In this document: positions 24,631 through 33,714 of the stretch, piece after piece
Layout of the letters: each line of letters begins with the position of its first letter
Numbering within the stretch: the first letter of the stretch is position 1
Origin: Streptomyces sp. NRRL S-646
GTDB taxonomy: Bacteria > Actinomycetota > Actinomycetes > Streptomycetales > Streptomycetaceae
Length of the DNA: 64,000 bases
Direction of reading: 5' to 3'
Assembly (NCBI RefSeq): GCF_000720765.1
Contig: NZ_JODC01000006.1
Location: forward strand, 310,001-374,000
Notes under the pieces: generated by a model
Seen by the model: the letters and a program-made list of their open reading frames with translations, nothing else
Database searches by the model: none
What the model was told of the DNA's origin: nothing
Program-made: the position numbers and the translations under genes

Positions 24631-25592
24631 CCGCACGTGTCCTCGCCGTCGACGCGGGCAACAGCAAGACCGACGTCGCGGTCGTGGCGGCCGACGGAAC
24701 CGTCCTCGCAACGAGCCGCGGCGGCGGGTTCCGCCCGCCCGTGGTGGGTGTGGAGGCGGCCGTCGACAAGGTCGCCGAGGCGGTGGAACGGGCCTTCGCC
24801 GCGGCTTCGGTGAGCTCGGTGGACCACGTCTCCGCCTGCCTCGCCAACGCCGACTTCCCCGTCGAGGAGGAGCAGCTGGCGGCCGCGCTGCACGCGCGCG
24901 CGTGGGGCGCGGGCGTGGAGGTCCGCAACGACACCTTCGCCATTCTTCGTGCCGGCGTCACCGAGCCCCGGGGGGTCGCCGTCGTCTGCGGCGCGGGCAT
25001 CAACTGCGTGGGCATGCGCCCCGACGGCCGCACCGCCCGCTTCCCCGCCCTCGGCCGCATCTCCGGCGACTGGGGCGGCGGCTGGGGCCTCGCCGAGGAG
25101 GCGCTGTGGCACGCGGCGCGGGCGGAGGACGGCCGCGGCGACCCCACCGCCCTCGCACACACCCTCCCGGCCCACTTCGGCCACGACACCATGCTCGCCC
25201 TCGTCGAGGCCCTCCACCTGGAGCAGGTACCGCCCGCCCGGCGCCACGAACTGACCCCGGTCCTCTTCGCCACGGCGGCGGACGGCGACCCGGTCGCCCG
25301 CGCGATCGTCGACCGCCTGGCCGACGAGGTGGTGACCATGGCCACGGTGGCCCTGACCCGCCTCGACCTCCTGGAGGAGGAGACCCCGGTCCTCCTGGGC
25401 GGCGGCGTCCTGGCCGCCCAGCACCCCCAACTGACGGACGGCATCCGCGACTTGCTGACAGCACGCGCCCCGAAGGCGGTACCCCGGGTGGTGACGGCGA
25501 GCCCGGTACTGGGGGCGGCACTGCTGGGCCTGGACAGGGTGGGCGCGGAAGCGGAGGTGCACGAGCGGGTGCGGGCACACTTCGAAGGCTGA
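24627..25592 (+). CDS. csnK: BadF/BadG-type glucosamine kinase
   Basis: A 321-residue ASKHA-fold kinase. The N-terminal phosphate loop is VLAVDAGNSKTDVAVV, the second phosphate segment VAVVCGAGINCVGM, and the adenosine part VLLGGGVLAAQHP. It belongs to the N-acetylglucosamine-kinase/BadF family. In S. coelicolor the CsnK protein phosphorylates D-glucosamine with ATP, feeding the sugar into amino-sugar metabolism. The start ATG overlaps the csnH stop; a GTG six bases earlier is an alternative. It is the last gene of the operon. Confidence 0.88.
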   Translation: MTARVLAVDAGNSKTDVAVVAADGTVLATSRGGGFRPPVVGVEAAVDKVAEAVERAFAAASVSSVDHVSACLANADFPVEEEQLAAALHARAWGAGVEVRNDTFAILRAGVTEPRGVAVVCGAGINCVGMRPDGRTARFPALGRISGDWGGGWGLAEEALWHAARAEDGRGDPTALAHTLPAHFGHDTMLALVEALHLEQVPPARRHELTPVLFATAADGDPVARAIVDRLADEVVTMATVALTRLDLLEEETPVLLGGGVLAAQHPQLTDGIRDLLTARAPKAVPRVVTASPVLGAALLGLDRVGAEAEVHERVRAHFEG

Positions 25593-25599
25593 ACGCCAT

Positions 25600-25676
25600 C
25601 AGGTATTTTCAGCCCGTCGTGGGGTCCCCCCGCTCGAGCGAAGCCGAAGGTGGGGGAGTTTGAGGACGAGGCCACT
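25600..25676. repeat. Compound Streptomyces intergenic repeat after csnK
   Basis: CAGCCCGTC (25610-25618) and GTTTGAGGACGAGG (25658-25671) read like the two halves of a common Streptomyces intergenic repeat. They are separated by a second element with a TCCCCC/GGGGGA stem (25625-25630, 25652-25657) and a CTCGAGCGAAGCCGAAGG core. It lies in the 262-base gap after csnK and probably acts as its terminator. The rest of the gap (25677-25854) shows no gene. Confidence 0.65.
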
Positions 25677-25854
25677 CAAGGGCCGAAGCACCCGTCCACC
25701 GAGGGCAGCCCCCAGACGGAACCGAACTGATTCCCAAGACGTGTTCATGGGCAGGGGTGGTACCGGATCCTGCAGCCGTCGGCAGGCACCCCGTGCGGAT
25801 GTCGGTCCCGGCGGCGATACTTGCTGTGACGGATGACCATGGGGGAGGTCAAAA

Positions 25855-27309
25855 GTGACACACCCGCCGAAGAGCAGTGCGGCAAGGCCGGGCACCGCCG
25901 TGCCCACGATGCCGGCCGTACCGCCTCAGCCGGGCCCGCCCGTTCCCCCCACCCCGACGGGCCCCGCAGCCGTTCCCGACGCCGTATCCGCACGTCGTAC
26001 GGCCTTCGCGGAGGGCGTCGACCGGCTGCGCGAGGCCGCGACCACGGAGCCCGGGCGGCTGCGCATCATCGGTGCGCTCCTCGCCGTCCTGGTCGTCGCG
26101 TTCGGTGCGGTCACCGCCTGGCAGATGACGGCCCGGGCGACGGCCGCCGACGAAGTGCTCACCCGCAGCCAGCCGCTCAGTTCCGACGCGGCCGAGATCT
26201 ACCGCTCGCTCGCCGACGCCAACACGGCGGCGGCCAGCGGCTATCTCGCGGGCCCGCAGGAGAAGCCCGAGACGCGGCAGCGGTACGAGAACGGCATCAG
26301 GAGGGCCGCGGAAAAGCTGGTCACCGCCGCCTCCAGTTCGGAGCCGGGAACCCAGTCGGCGAAGACCATCGCCGAGCTCAACAAGCTGCTGCCCCAGTAC
26401 AAGGGTTTGGTCGAGACGGCCCGGGCCAACAACCGGCAGGGATACCCGGTGGGCAGCGCGTATCTGCGTGCGGCGAACGAGCAGATGCAGAAGCAGATGC
26501 TGCCGAAGGCCGAGGCCCTGTACCAGAAGGAGAACCAGCGGCTGAGCTCCGACTACGCGGCCGCGAAGTCGTTCCCCTGGGCCGCGATCGGCCTCGGTCT
26601 GCTCGCCCTGGGCGGGCTGGCCTGGGCCCAGCGCCGCAACTACCTGCGCACCAACCGGGTGTTGAACCACGGCCTGGTGACCGCCTCCGCCGCGTCCGTG
26701 GTGGTGCTGCTCTGGCTGGTCGTCGGCCACACGGTCGCCCGCTCGGGGCTGAACGCCTCGTACAACCACGGCGTCCGCTCACTGAACGTGCTGCACGACG
26801 CCCGTATCGCGTCCCTGACGGCCCGCAGCGACGAGAACCTGAGCCTGATCCGCCGGGGCGCGGACACCAAGGTCGTGGGCGGCAATCCGGTGGACGCCTA
26901 CGCCGCGGGGTACGACGAGCAGATCGACGAGTTGGCCAAGTCGCTGACCAGGGCCGACGGTCTCGCGGACGACTCGTCGGGCCGGAAACCCGTACAGGAC
27001 GCGAACGGCTTCATGAAGGCGTGGAAGCAGCGGCACGAGGTCGCGCAGGGCTGGAACGACAAGGGCGAGTACCAGCAGGCCCGGGACAAGGTCATCGGCG
27101 TCGGCAAGGACCCGACGAGCGAGTGCTTCGACAACATCGACATCGCTCTGGAGACGGCGCTCGACCATGAGCAGGCCGAGTTCAAGCAGGCCGCGGGCGA
27201 CGGCAAGGACGCGCTGACGGGCCTGCCGTACGGGGCCGCGGTCCTCGCGGTGCTGGGTGCGGCCGGCGCGGTGGTCGGCATCGGGCGCAGGCTGTCGGAG
27301 TACCGGTGA
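25855..27309 (+). CDS. glnX: GlnX-like transmembrane signalling protein
   Basis: A 484-residue protein from the GTG at 25855 behind GGGGGAGG. A Pro-rich cytoplasmic N-terminus is followed by a helix at about 71-92, an outside helical domain (100-238), a hairpin of two helices (about 242-258 and 275-295) with a short cytoplasmic loop, a second outside helical domain (300-455), and a last helix near 461-478. This duplicated four-helix-bundle sensor layout, next to glnH and pknG, matches mycobacterial GlnX (Rv0412c). That protein relays the state of the amino-acid binding protein GlnH to kinase PknG. Sequence identity to the mycobacterial protein was not checked. It opens the signalling operon. 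Confidence 0.78.
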   Translation: MTHPPKSSAARPGTAVPTMPAVPPQPGPPVPPTPTGPAAVPDAVSARRTAFAEGVDRLREAATTEPGRLRIIGALLAVLVVAFGAVTAWQMTARATAADEVLTRSQPLSSDAAEIYRSLADANTAAASGYLAGPQEKPETRQRYENGIRRAAEKLVTAASSSEPGTQSAKTIAELNKLLPQYKGLVETARANNRQGYPVGSAYLRAANEQMQKQMLPKAEALYQKENQRLSSDYAAAKSFPWAAIGLGLLALGGLAWAQRRNYLRTNRVLNHGLVTASAASVVVLLWLVVGHTVARSGLNASYNHGVRSLNVLHDARIASLTARSDENLSLIRRGADTKVVGGNPVDAYAAGYDEQIDELAKSLTRADGLADDSSGRKPVQDANGFMKAWKQRHEVAQGWNDKGEYQQARDKVIGVGKDPTSECFDNIDIALETALDHEQAEFKQAAGDGKDALTGLPYGAAVLAVLGAAGAVVGIGRRLSEYR

Positions 27310-27323
27310 GAGGGGGCGTGACG

Positions 27324-28373
27324 ATGGATGCACGGCGTCTGGCACAACGGCTGCGGACCGGCCTGAGGGGCTGGGGCGGGGTCGGCGCGATGGCGGCTCT
27401 GTGCGCCCTGGCCCTGGCGTTCGCGCTGCTGCTGCCCGTGACCCAGTCGAGCGGCACGGACGACGCCGCGGGCATCGGCGGCCAGGGTGTCGCCCAGGGG
27501 CTGCAGGTCAGGGCGGCGGCCAAGTGCGACAACCCGCAGGACCGCAGCCTGTCGCCGTCGGGCAGCGACGGCAGCACCCCGATCATCGACAGGATCAAGG
27601 CCCGCAAGGACCGGCGTCTGATCGTCGGCATCGACACCAACAGCTACCGCTGGGGCTATCTCAACCCGAACAACACGTCCGGTGCGCCGGAGGGCTTCGA
27701 CATCGACCTCGTCCACCAGATCGCCAAGGACATCCTGGGCGACCCGGACCTGGTCTCGTTCAAGGCCATCCCCACCAGCCGCCGTATCAAGGCAATTCAG
27801 GACGACGAGGTCGACATGGTGGTCCGCACCATGACGATCAACTGCGACCGGATCAAGCAAGTCGCGTTCTCCGCCCCCTACTTCAGGACCGGACAGCAGG
27901 TCCTCGCCCCGCGGACCTCGGCGATCACGGGATACAACAAGACCCTCGCCCACAAGAAGATCTGCTCGGCGGACAGTTCGACGGCGCTGGAGCGACTGCA
28001 GGGAGACCAGGGGAAGGGAACTCTCCCCACCGGCGCGGACATCCGGACGGTGGTCCCCAACCAGCTCGACTGCCTGGTGAAGTTGCAGCTCGGCGAGGTC
28101 GACGCGGTCGTCACGGACGGCGCGCTCGCCGCGAGCCAGGCCGCACAGGACCCGACGGTGCAGCTGAAGGGCGGCCTGTTCAGCGACGAGTACTACGGCG
28201 TGGCGATGAAGCTGGGCTCCCGCGATCTGATACGCCAGGTCAACCGAACCCTGCAGAACTACATCAAGGACGGCGACTGGGCGGCCTCGTACGAGAAGTG
28301 GCTGCACCCGACCATGGACCAGGGCGACAAGAAATCGGCGTCGGCGACCCCTCCCGAAGCCCACTACAAGTGA
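27324..28373 (+). CDS. glnH: Membrane-anchored family-3 solute-binding protein (GlnH-like)
   Basis: The ATG at 27324, 7 bases after GAGAGGGGG, gives 349 residues; an upstream GTG at 27306 overlapping the glnX stop is possible. One N-terminal helix (about 21-39) lacks a lipobox and acts as a membrane anchor. The bacterial extracellular SBP family-3 fold follows (RRLIVGIDTNSYRWGYLNP, FDIDLVHQIAKDILGD, DMVVRTMTINCDRIKQVAFS). In mycobacteria the homologous GlnH binds aspartate and glutamate and signals through GlnX to PknG instead of serving import. No transporter genes are present here, which supports a sensor role. Confidence 0.85.
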   Translation: MDARRLAQRLRTGLRGWGGVGAMAALCALALAFALLLPVTQSSGTDDAAGIGGQGVAQGLQVRAAAKCDNPQDRSLSPSGSDGSTPIIDRIKARKDRRLIVGIDTNSYRWGYLNPNNTSGAPEGFDIDLVHQIAKDILGDPDLVSFKAIPTSRRIKAIQDDEVDMVVRTMTINCDRIKQVAFSAPYFRTGQQVLAPRTSAITGYNKTLAHKKICSADSSTALERLQGDQGKGTLPTGADIRTVVPNQLDCLVKLQLGEVDAVVTDGALAASQAAQDPTVQLKGGLFSDEYYGVAMKLGSRDLIRQVNRTLQNYIKDGDWAASYEKWLHPTMDQGDKKSASATPPEAHYK

Positions 28374-28448
28374 CCGACCATCAACTGACGGACGTACGGC
28401 ACAACACGACGGAACACGACGGAACACGACAGCAGCGAGAGGTGATCG

Positions 28449-29780
28449 ATGGGCGTCACGGACCCCGCCGGGCCGGTGATGGACCGGGACGAGGTGGACC
28501 GTGCGCTGGCGCGGCTCGGCGCGGAGCACGAGGCGATCGAGACCTCGCTCCTCGCCCTGCAGGACCACGCGGGCCGCAGACTCCTCGAGGGCGCCGAGCT
28601 GACGGGCATCACCAAGGAGCGGTGGGCGGCCGCGGAGGCGTCGATCACGCTGCTGTGGGCGTACTTCGACGCGTACACGGACGCGTTGCGCTCCGCCCAG
28701 GCGATCCGCTCACGCCGCCGCTGGTCCAGCCGCGAGGACCTGGTGGAGCTGACGGAGCTGCTGCGCGGCGAGTCCGTCACGGTCGCGGGCTCGACGACGG
28801 CCGCGGCGAACGCACCGACGCTGCTGTCCGCCCCCGGCAGGCTCAGCCGGCAGTTCTCCCTGGCCGCCCTGGTCGACCTGATGAACGAGCTGTATGCGAC
28901 GAGCCTGGACATGGTGGTCGCGGCCGACGCGGTCTGGTCGGCGCTGCCCGCCCGGATCGATTTACTGGCCGCGGAACTCCAGCGCACCCGTACGCTCGCC
29001 CACTCCGTCGGTGTGCGCCCCGGCGAGCACCCCTCCGGTGACGACCTGGAGCGCATCACCCGCACCCTGACCGCCCTGCGCGAGCAGGTGATCTCCGACC
29101 CGCTCGCGTACTGGATTCCCGCGCAGGGGAGTTCGGCGCCGGGCGGCGGCCGCCCGGACACCACGGTGTACGACCGGGAGGCGCGCGCCCTGGAGGAGGT
29201 GCGCCGGGAGATCGACGCCGTGCTCACCGTCCGGCAGGACGCGGAGCAGCGGCTGGTGAAGCTGCGGGACGTGCTCAGCCGCGCGGACCGCACGCTCGCG
29301 GAGGCACGCAACGCGCGCGGGGAGGTCCTCGCGAAGATCGCCGCCACGGAGGTGCCCGTCGTCAGCGGCCCGCCGACCGTGCTGCAGGAGCAGCTGGCGA
29401 CGGCCGCCGAGTACCGCAGACACGCCCAGTGGCACCGCCTGTCCCCGCTCCTGGAGTCCCTGGAGCAGAAGGCGGAGGACGAACTGCTGCGCGCCCGCGA
29501 GTCGTTGACCGCGGTCACCGCGCCACTGGCGGTCCGCGCCGAGCTGCGCGGCCGCCTCGACGCGTACAAGGCGAAGGTCGCCCGGCTCGGGTATGCCGAG
29601 GACCCGTTCCTGATCGAGCGGTACGACGCAGCGCGCCGCATGCTGTGGAGCGCACCGTGCGACCTGCGCGTCGCCGAACAGGCCGTGCTGCGCTACCAGC
29701 AGGCGGCCGCCGAGGTGCTGGGCGCCCCGCGCGTGCCGCCGCAGGGCGGGCCGCAGGACGGCAGGGGGGAGACGTCATGA
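28449..29780 (+). CDS. Helical/coiled-coil protein of unknown function in the pknG operon
   Basis: A 443-residue soluble protein with no signal peptide or membrane segment. It is almost entirely helical with heptad-like regions, notably residues 10-60 and about 240-420 (REIDAVLTVRQDAEQRLVKL, LEQKAEDELLRARES). It starts 75 bases after glnH at an ATG behind GAGAGGTGATCG. Its stop overlaps the pknG start (ATGA), so it is translated with the kinase. I recognise no named family. Position suggests an adaptor between the membrane sensor (GlnX) and PknG, or a kinase substrate; nothing in the sequence proves this. Confidence 0.75.
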   Translation: MGVTDPAGPVMDRDEVDRALARLGAEHEAIETSLLALQDHAGRRLLEGAELTGITKERWAAAEASITLLWAYFDAYTDALRSAQAIRSRRRWSSREDLVELTELLRGESVTVAGSTTAAANAPTLLSAPGRLSRQFSLAALVDLMNELYATSLDMVVAADAVWSALPARIDLLAAELQRTRTLAHSVGVRPGEHPSGDDLERITRTLTALREQVISDPLAYWIPAQGSSAPGGGRPDTTVYDREARALEEVRREIDAVLTVRQDAEQRLVKLRDVLSRADRTLAEARNARGEVLAKIAATEVPVVSGPPTVLQEQLATAAEYRRHAQWHRLSPLLESLEQKAEDELLRARESLTAVTAPLAVRAELRGRLDAYKAKVARLGYAEDPFLIERYDAARRMLWSAPCDLRVAEQAVLRYQQAAAEVLGAPRVPPQGGPQDGRGETS

Positions 29781-32269
29781 GTGAGGCACAGCAGACCTGT
29801 CAACGACCGGACTGCGAGGGCACGTACGAGGACGTGGGCGGCGGCGAGCTGTACTGCGACACCTGCGGTCTCGCGCCGGTCGTGTCGGCGAAGGGCATGG
29901 TGGGCTCGTCGGCCACCGGCATCACCGGCGGCGGCAAGGGCTCGCAGGACAGCGGCAGTTCACGGGCGGGCAGCCGCAGCAGCTCGCGTACGTCCTCGCA
30001 GTCGTCGAAGTCCCGGCGCTCGGTGTCGGGGCGGCTCTCGCGCTCCCTGTCGGGCAGATCCACGGGCCGTTCGGTGTCGGTGCGCAGCTCCGGTTCCGGC
30101 ACCAGCACCGGCTCCCGGGGCCGGCTGGGCGTGGGCCTGGTGCAGGTGCCGGACGTGCCGCGGCCCGATCCGCGCGCGATGGTGCTGGAGAACCCGGAGG
30201 TGCCCGAGCGCAAGCGGTTCTGCTCGCGCTCCGACTGCGGGGCGCCGGTGGGACGTTCGCGCGGTGAGCGGCCGGGCCGGACGGAAGGCTTCTGCACCAA
30301 GTGCGGCCACCCGTACTCCTTCGTACCGAAGCTGAAGGCCGGCGACGTGGTGCACGGCCAGTACGAGGTCGTGGGCTGTCTGGCGCACGGCGGCCTCGGC
30401 TGGGTCTACCTCGCGGTGGACAAGGCGGTCTCCGACCGGTGGGTGGTCCTCAAGGGCCTGCTGGACACCGGTGACCAGGACGCGATGGCGGCGGCGATCT
30501 CGGAGCGGCGCTTCCTGGCCGAGATCGAGCACTCCAACATCGTGCGGATCTACAACTTCGTGGAGCACCTCGACCAGCGCACCGGTTCGCTCGACGGCTA
30601 CATCGTCATGGAGTACGTCGGCGGCAAGTCGCTGAAGGAGATCGCCAACGACCGCCGCACCCCCGGCGGGAAGCGGGATCCGCTGCCGGTGGAGCAGGCC
30701 TGCGCGTACGGCATCGAGGCGCTGGAGGCGCTCGGCCATCTGCACAGCCGCAACCTGCTGTACTGCGACTTCAAGGTCGACAACGCGATCCAGACCGAGG
30801 ACCAGCTCAAGCTGATCGACATGGGCGCGGTGCGCAGGATGGACGACGAGGAGTCGGCCATCTACGGCACGGTGGGCTACCAGGCGCCGGAGGTCGCCGA
30901 GGTCGGCCCGTCGGTGGCGAGCGATCTGTACACGGTCGCGCGCACGCTGGCCGTGCTGTCCTTCGACTTCCAGGGCTACACGAACGTCTTCGTGGACTCC
31001 CTGCCCGACCCCGACAACATCGAGGTCTTCCGCCAGTACGAGTCCTTCTACCGGCTCCTGGTCCGCGCCACCGACCCCGACCCGGCCCGCCGGTTCGCGT
31101 CCGCGCAGGAGATGGCGGAGCAGCTCACGGGCGTGCTGCGTGAGGTGGTGTCGCTGCAGACGGGGCGTGCGCGGCCCGCGCTGTCGACGCTGTTCGGACC
31201 CGAACTGAAGGTCACGGACACGGAGTTGTTCCCGAAGCAGGCGGGGGACGTGTCGCGGCTCGGGGCGCGGGTGGTGCAGCCGCGGAAGGGGCAGCAGCCG
31301 CAGCTCCCCGCGTCCAACGGCACCGCGGCCCTCGTCAAGCACGTCAACTCCCCCACCGCGGCCCTCGCCCTGCCCGTCCCCCGCGTCGACCCCTCCGACC
31401 CGAACGCGGGTTTCCTGGCGGGCCTGATGACGACCGCGCCGGCCGAGCTGCTCGGGGCGCTCGCCGCGGCTCCGGCCGCCTCGGTCGAGACCCGGCTGAG
31501 GCAGATCCGCGCCTGGCTGGAGAACGGCGACTCGGCCACCGCGCTGAACGCCCTGCAGACCCTGGAGACGGAGCGGCCCGACGACTGGCGGGTCGTCTGG
31601 TACCGGGGCGTGGCCGCGCTGGTGACCGCCGACGAGGAGGGCGCGGCGCTCGCCTTCGACGCGATCTACGACGCGTTCCCCGGCGAGCCCGCGCCCAAGC
31701 TGGCGCTCGGTCTGTGCGCGGAGGTGCTGGGCCAGCTGGACAACGCGGCCGAGTACTACCGCCTGGTCTGGTCGACCGACCCCAGTTATGTGAGCGCCGC
31801 GTTCGGCCTGGCCCGCGTTCAGCTCGCGGCCGGGGACCGGCGCAGTGCCGTACGGACGCTGGAGTCGGTGCCGGAGTCGTCGATCCACTACACGGCGGCG
31901 CGGGTGGCCGCCGTACGGGCGCGGCTGCGCGGGCGCACGGCGGCCGCTTCCGACGTACCGTTCCTCGAGGACCTGAAGGCCGCCGCCGGGCAGGTCGAGG
32001 CGCTGGACGCGTACGGTCTGGATCCGGCGCGCCGGGAGCAGTTGTCGGCCGAAGTCCTCGGCTGCGCGCTGGACTGGATACTCTCCGGGGGCCAGGTAGT
32101 AGCGCCCGCCACGCAGCGCGTGCTGCTCGGCAGCGAACTGGACGAGCGGGGACTCCGCTTCGGCCTGGAGCGTTCGTACCGCACGCTGGCCCGGCTGGCG
32201 CGGGGCGGCGAGGAGAGGATCGACCTGGTGGAACGTGCAAACCGTTACCGCCCCCGGACGTGGGTGTAG
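29777..32269 (+). CDS. pknG: PknG-type Ser/Thr protein kinase with two zinc ribbons and TPR region
   Basis: An 830-residue soluble kinase. Residues 8-30 form an extra N-terminal ribbon (C8, C13, C27, C30). A Ser/Arg-rich linker follows (50-118), then the rubredoxin-like pair typical of PknG (C149, C154, C173, C176). The kinase domain spans about 193-465: glycine loop AHGGLGWVYLAVD, Lys226 in VVLKG, catalytic loop LLYCDFKVDN with Asp331 (Cys in place of the usual Arg, as in PknG), and LIDMGAVRR in place of DFG. The C-terminal 250 residues are TPR-like. Mycobacterial PknG phosphorylates the FHA protein GarA to control 2-oxoglutarate and glutamate metabolism. The extra ribbon is not in the mycobacterial protein as I know it. 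Confidence 0.93.
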   Translation: MSEAQQTCQRPDCEGTYEDVGGGELYCDTCGLAPVVSAKGMVGSSATGITGGGKGSQDSGSSRAGSRSSSRTSSQSSKSRRSVSGRLSRSLSGRSTGRSVSVRSSGSGTSTGSRGRLGVGLVQVPDVPRPDPRAMVLENPEVPERKRFCSRSDCGAPVGRSRGERPGRTEGFCTKCGHPYSFVPKLKAGDVVHGQYEVVGCLAHGGLGWVYLAVDKAVSDRWVVLKGLLDTGDQDAMAAAISERRFLAEIEHSNIVRIYNFVEHLDQRTGSLDGYIVMEYVGGKSLKEIANDRRTPGGKRDPLPVEQACAYGIEALEALGHLHSRNLLYCDFKVDNAIQTEDQLKLIDMGAVRRMDDEESAIYGTVGYQAPEVAEVGPSVASDLYTVARTLAVLSFDFQGYTNVFVDSLPDPDNIEVFRQYESFYRLLVRATDPDPARRFASAQEMAEQLTGVLREVVSLQTGRARPALSTLFGPELKVTDTELFPKQAGDVSRLGARVVQPRKGQQPQLPASNGTAALVKHVNSPTAALALPVPRVDPSDPNAGFLAGLMTTAPAELLGALAAAPAASVETRLRQIRAWLENGDSATALNALQTLETERPDDWRVVWYRGVAALVTADEEGAALAFDAIYDAFPGEPAPKLALGLCAEVLGQLDNAAEYYRLVWSTDPSYVSAAFGLARVQLAAGDRRSAVRTLESVPESSIHYTAARVAAVRARLRGRTAAASDVPFLEDLKAAAGQVEALDAYGLDPARREQLSAEVLGCALDWILSGGQVVAPATQRVLLGSELDERGLRFGLERSYRTLARLARGGEERIDLVERANRYRPRTWV

Positions 32270-32272
32270 TTG

Positions 32273-33622
32273 ATGTCGCAGATGCCCCAGCAGGCCGCCC
32301 TGTCGAACTGCCCGAGCTGCGAGTGGCCGCTCGAGTCGGGTGACCGTTTCTGCGGTGCGTGCGGATACGACCTGTCCGTCGTGCCCGCACGGCCGGACGA
32401 CCATCCGACGATCGCCCTGAACGGCTCGGACCTGCAGCCGGGCGAGGCCGACGGCGCCGGTGTCGACGGTGCACCCTGGCCCGTCGCCGCCGCACCGGGC
32501 GGCTCCGAGACCCCGGCGGCGACCCATCTGCCGACGGATCTGCAGGGGACGGACTCGGGCGGCTCCGCGCTGCCGCCGCAGCAGCCCACGGGTTCGCCGG
32601 TCTCCCCCGCCTCCGGTGTGCGCTTCGACCGGCCGCCGGTGCCCGACGAGTACCCGCTGCAGGCCCCGGACCCGCGCGTCGCCTCTCTCGCCGCGCCCGC
32701 CGAGGAGGCCAAGCTGTGCGTGGCCTGCCGTGCGGGCCGCGTCGACAACGACGGCTACTGCGAGAACTGCGGGCACGCCCAGCCCCGGGAGCGCGACCAC
32801 ATGGAGCAGGAGTCCGGCCCGATGGCCGCCGTCAGCGACCGCGGCCTGCGCCACCACCGCAACGAGGACGCGTTCGGCATCGGCACCGCCGCGCTGCCCG
32901 ACGGCGCCCCCGCGTCCGTGGCGATCGTCTGCGACGGCGTCTCCTCGGCGACCCGGCCGGACGACGCCTCGCTCGCCGCCGCCCGCGCCGCGGGCGACTC
33001 GCTGCTCACCGCCCTGCCGCGCGGCACGCACCCGCAGCAGGCCATGCACGACGCGATCGTGGCCGCCTCGCACGCGGTCAACGCCCTCGCCGACGAGCCT
33101 GCCACCGCCCGCGAGCACTCCCCGCACCAGAACGCGCCCGCCTGCACGATCGTGGGCGCGGTCGTGACGGCCGGGCTGCTGGTCGTCGGCTGGGTCGGCG
33201 ACAGCCGCGCCTACTGGGTGCCGGTGGACCGCAGTTCGCCCCCGGCCCGGCTCACCGAGGACGACTCGTGGGCCGCGCAGATGGTCTCCGCGGGCCTGAT
33301 GAGCGAGGCCGAGGCGTACGCCGACGAGCGCGCCCACGCGATCACCGGCTGGCTCGGCGCGGACGCCTACGAACTGGAGCCGCACACCGCTTCCTTCAAG
33401 CCGGACCGGCCGGGTGTAGTGGTGGTGTGCACGGACGGACTGTGGAACTACGCGGAGGCCGCGGAGGAGATGGCCGAGGTCGTGCCGCCGGACGCCGCCG
33501 TACGTCCGCTGCACAGCGCCCGTGTGCTGGTCGGTCACGCCCTGGACGGCGGGGGCCACGACAACGTAACAGTGGCCGTCGTGCCGTTCCCGGCCGTGCC
33601 TCAGGGGGCAGGATCGGCCTGA
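32273..33622 (+). CDS. PPM/PP2C-type Ser/Thr phosphatase with two zinc ribbons
   Basis: A 449-residue protein, 3 bases after pknG. There are two Cys4 ribbons, at 13-30 (CPSC and CGAC) and 149-166 (CVAC and CENC), separated by a Pro/Gly-rich linker. The PPM domain follows: RGLRHHRNEDAFG (about 190-203), the metal Asp in CDGVSS (221), VGWVGDSRAYW, CTDGLWNY and GHDNVTVAV near the C-terminus. All metal-binding aspartates are present, so it should be active. Its place directly behind pknG suggests that it reverses PknG phosphorylation. The paired ribbons mirror those of the kinase and the FHA protein. Confidence 0.92.
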   Translation: MSQMPQQAALSNCPSCEWPLESGDRFCGACGYDLSVVPARPDDHPTIALNGSDLQPGEADGAGVDGAPWPVAAAPGGSETPAATHLPTDLQGTDSGGSALPPQQPTGSPVSPASGVRFDRPPVPDEYPLQAPDPRVASLAAPAEEAKLCVACRAGRVDNDGYCENCGHAQPRERDHMEQESGPMAAVSDRGLRHHRNEDAFGIGTAALPDGAPASVAIVCDGVSSATRPDDASLAAARAAGDSLLTALPRGTHPQQAMHDAIVAASHAVNALADEPATAREHSPHQNAPACTIVGAVVTAGLLVVGWVGDSRAYWVPVDRSSPPARLTEDDSWAAQMVSAGLMSEAEAYADERAHAITGWLGADAYELEPHTASFKPDRPGVVVVCTDGLWNYAEAAEEMAEVVPPDAAVRPLHSARVLVGHALDGGGHDNVTVAVVPFPAVPQGAGSA

Positions 33623-33644
33623 GGCCGTATACGGGGATGCCTCA

Positions 33645-33696
33645 GCGGACCGGAGGGGACCGGTCCGCATACAGTCGTCGCCCCGCGAACGCGGGG
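33645..33696 (+). terminator. Tandem hairpins between the phosphatase and VWA genes
   Basis: GCGGACCGG-AGGGGA-CCGGTCCGC (33645-33668) and CCCCGC-GAAC-GCGGGG followed by TTTC (33681-33696). The second resembles a terminator and ends 18 bases before the VWA start codon, so it may attenuate read-through into the VWA-FHA pair or end the upstream operon. Confidence 0.55.
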
Positions 33697-33714
33697 TTTC
33701 CGAGGGGGATTTGA

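Noticed and set aside
29960..33670. A 1236-codon minus-strand open frame
   Set aside because: It is antisense to pknG and the phosphatase. Composition is Arg/His/Val-rich with no domains; it is a GC-bias shadow.
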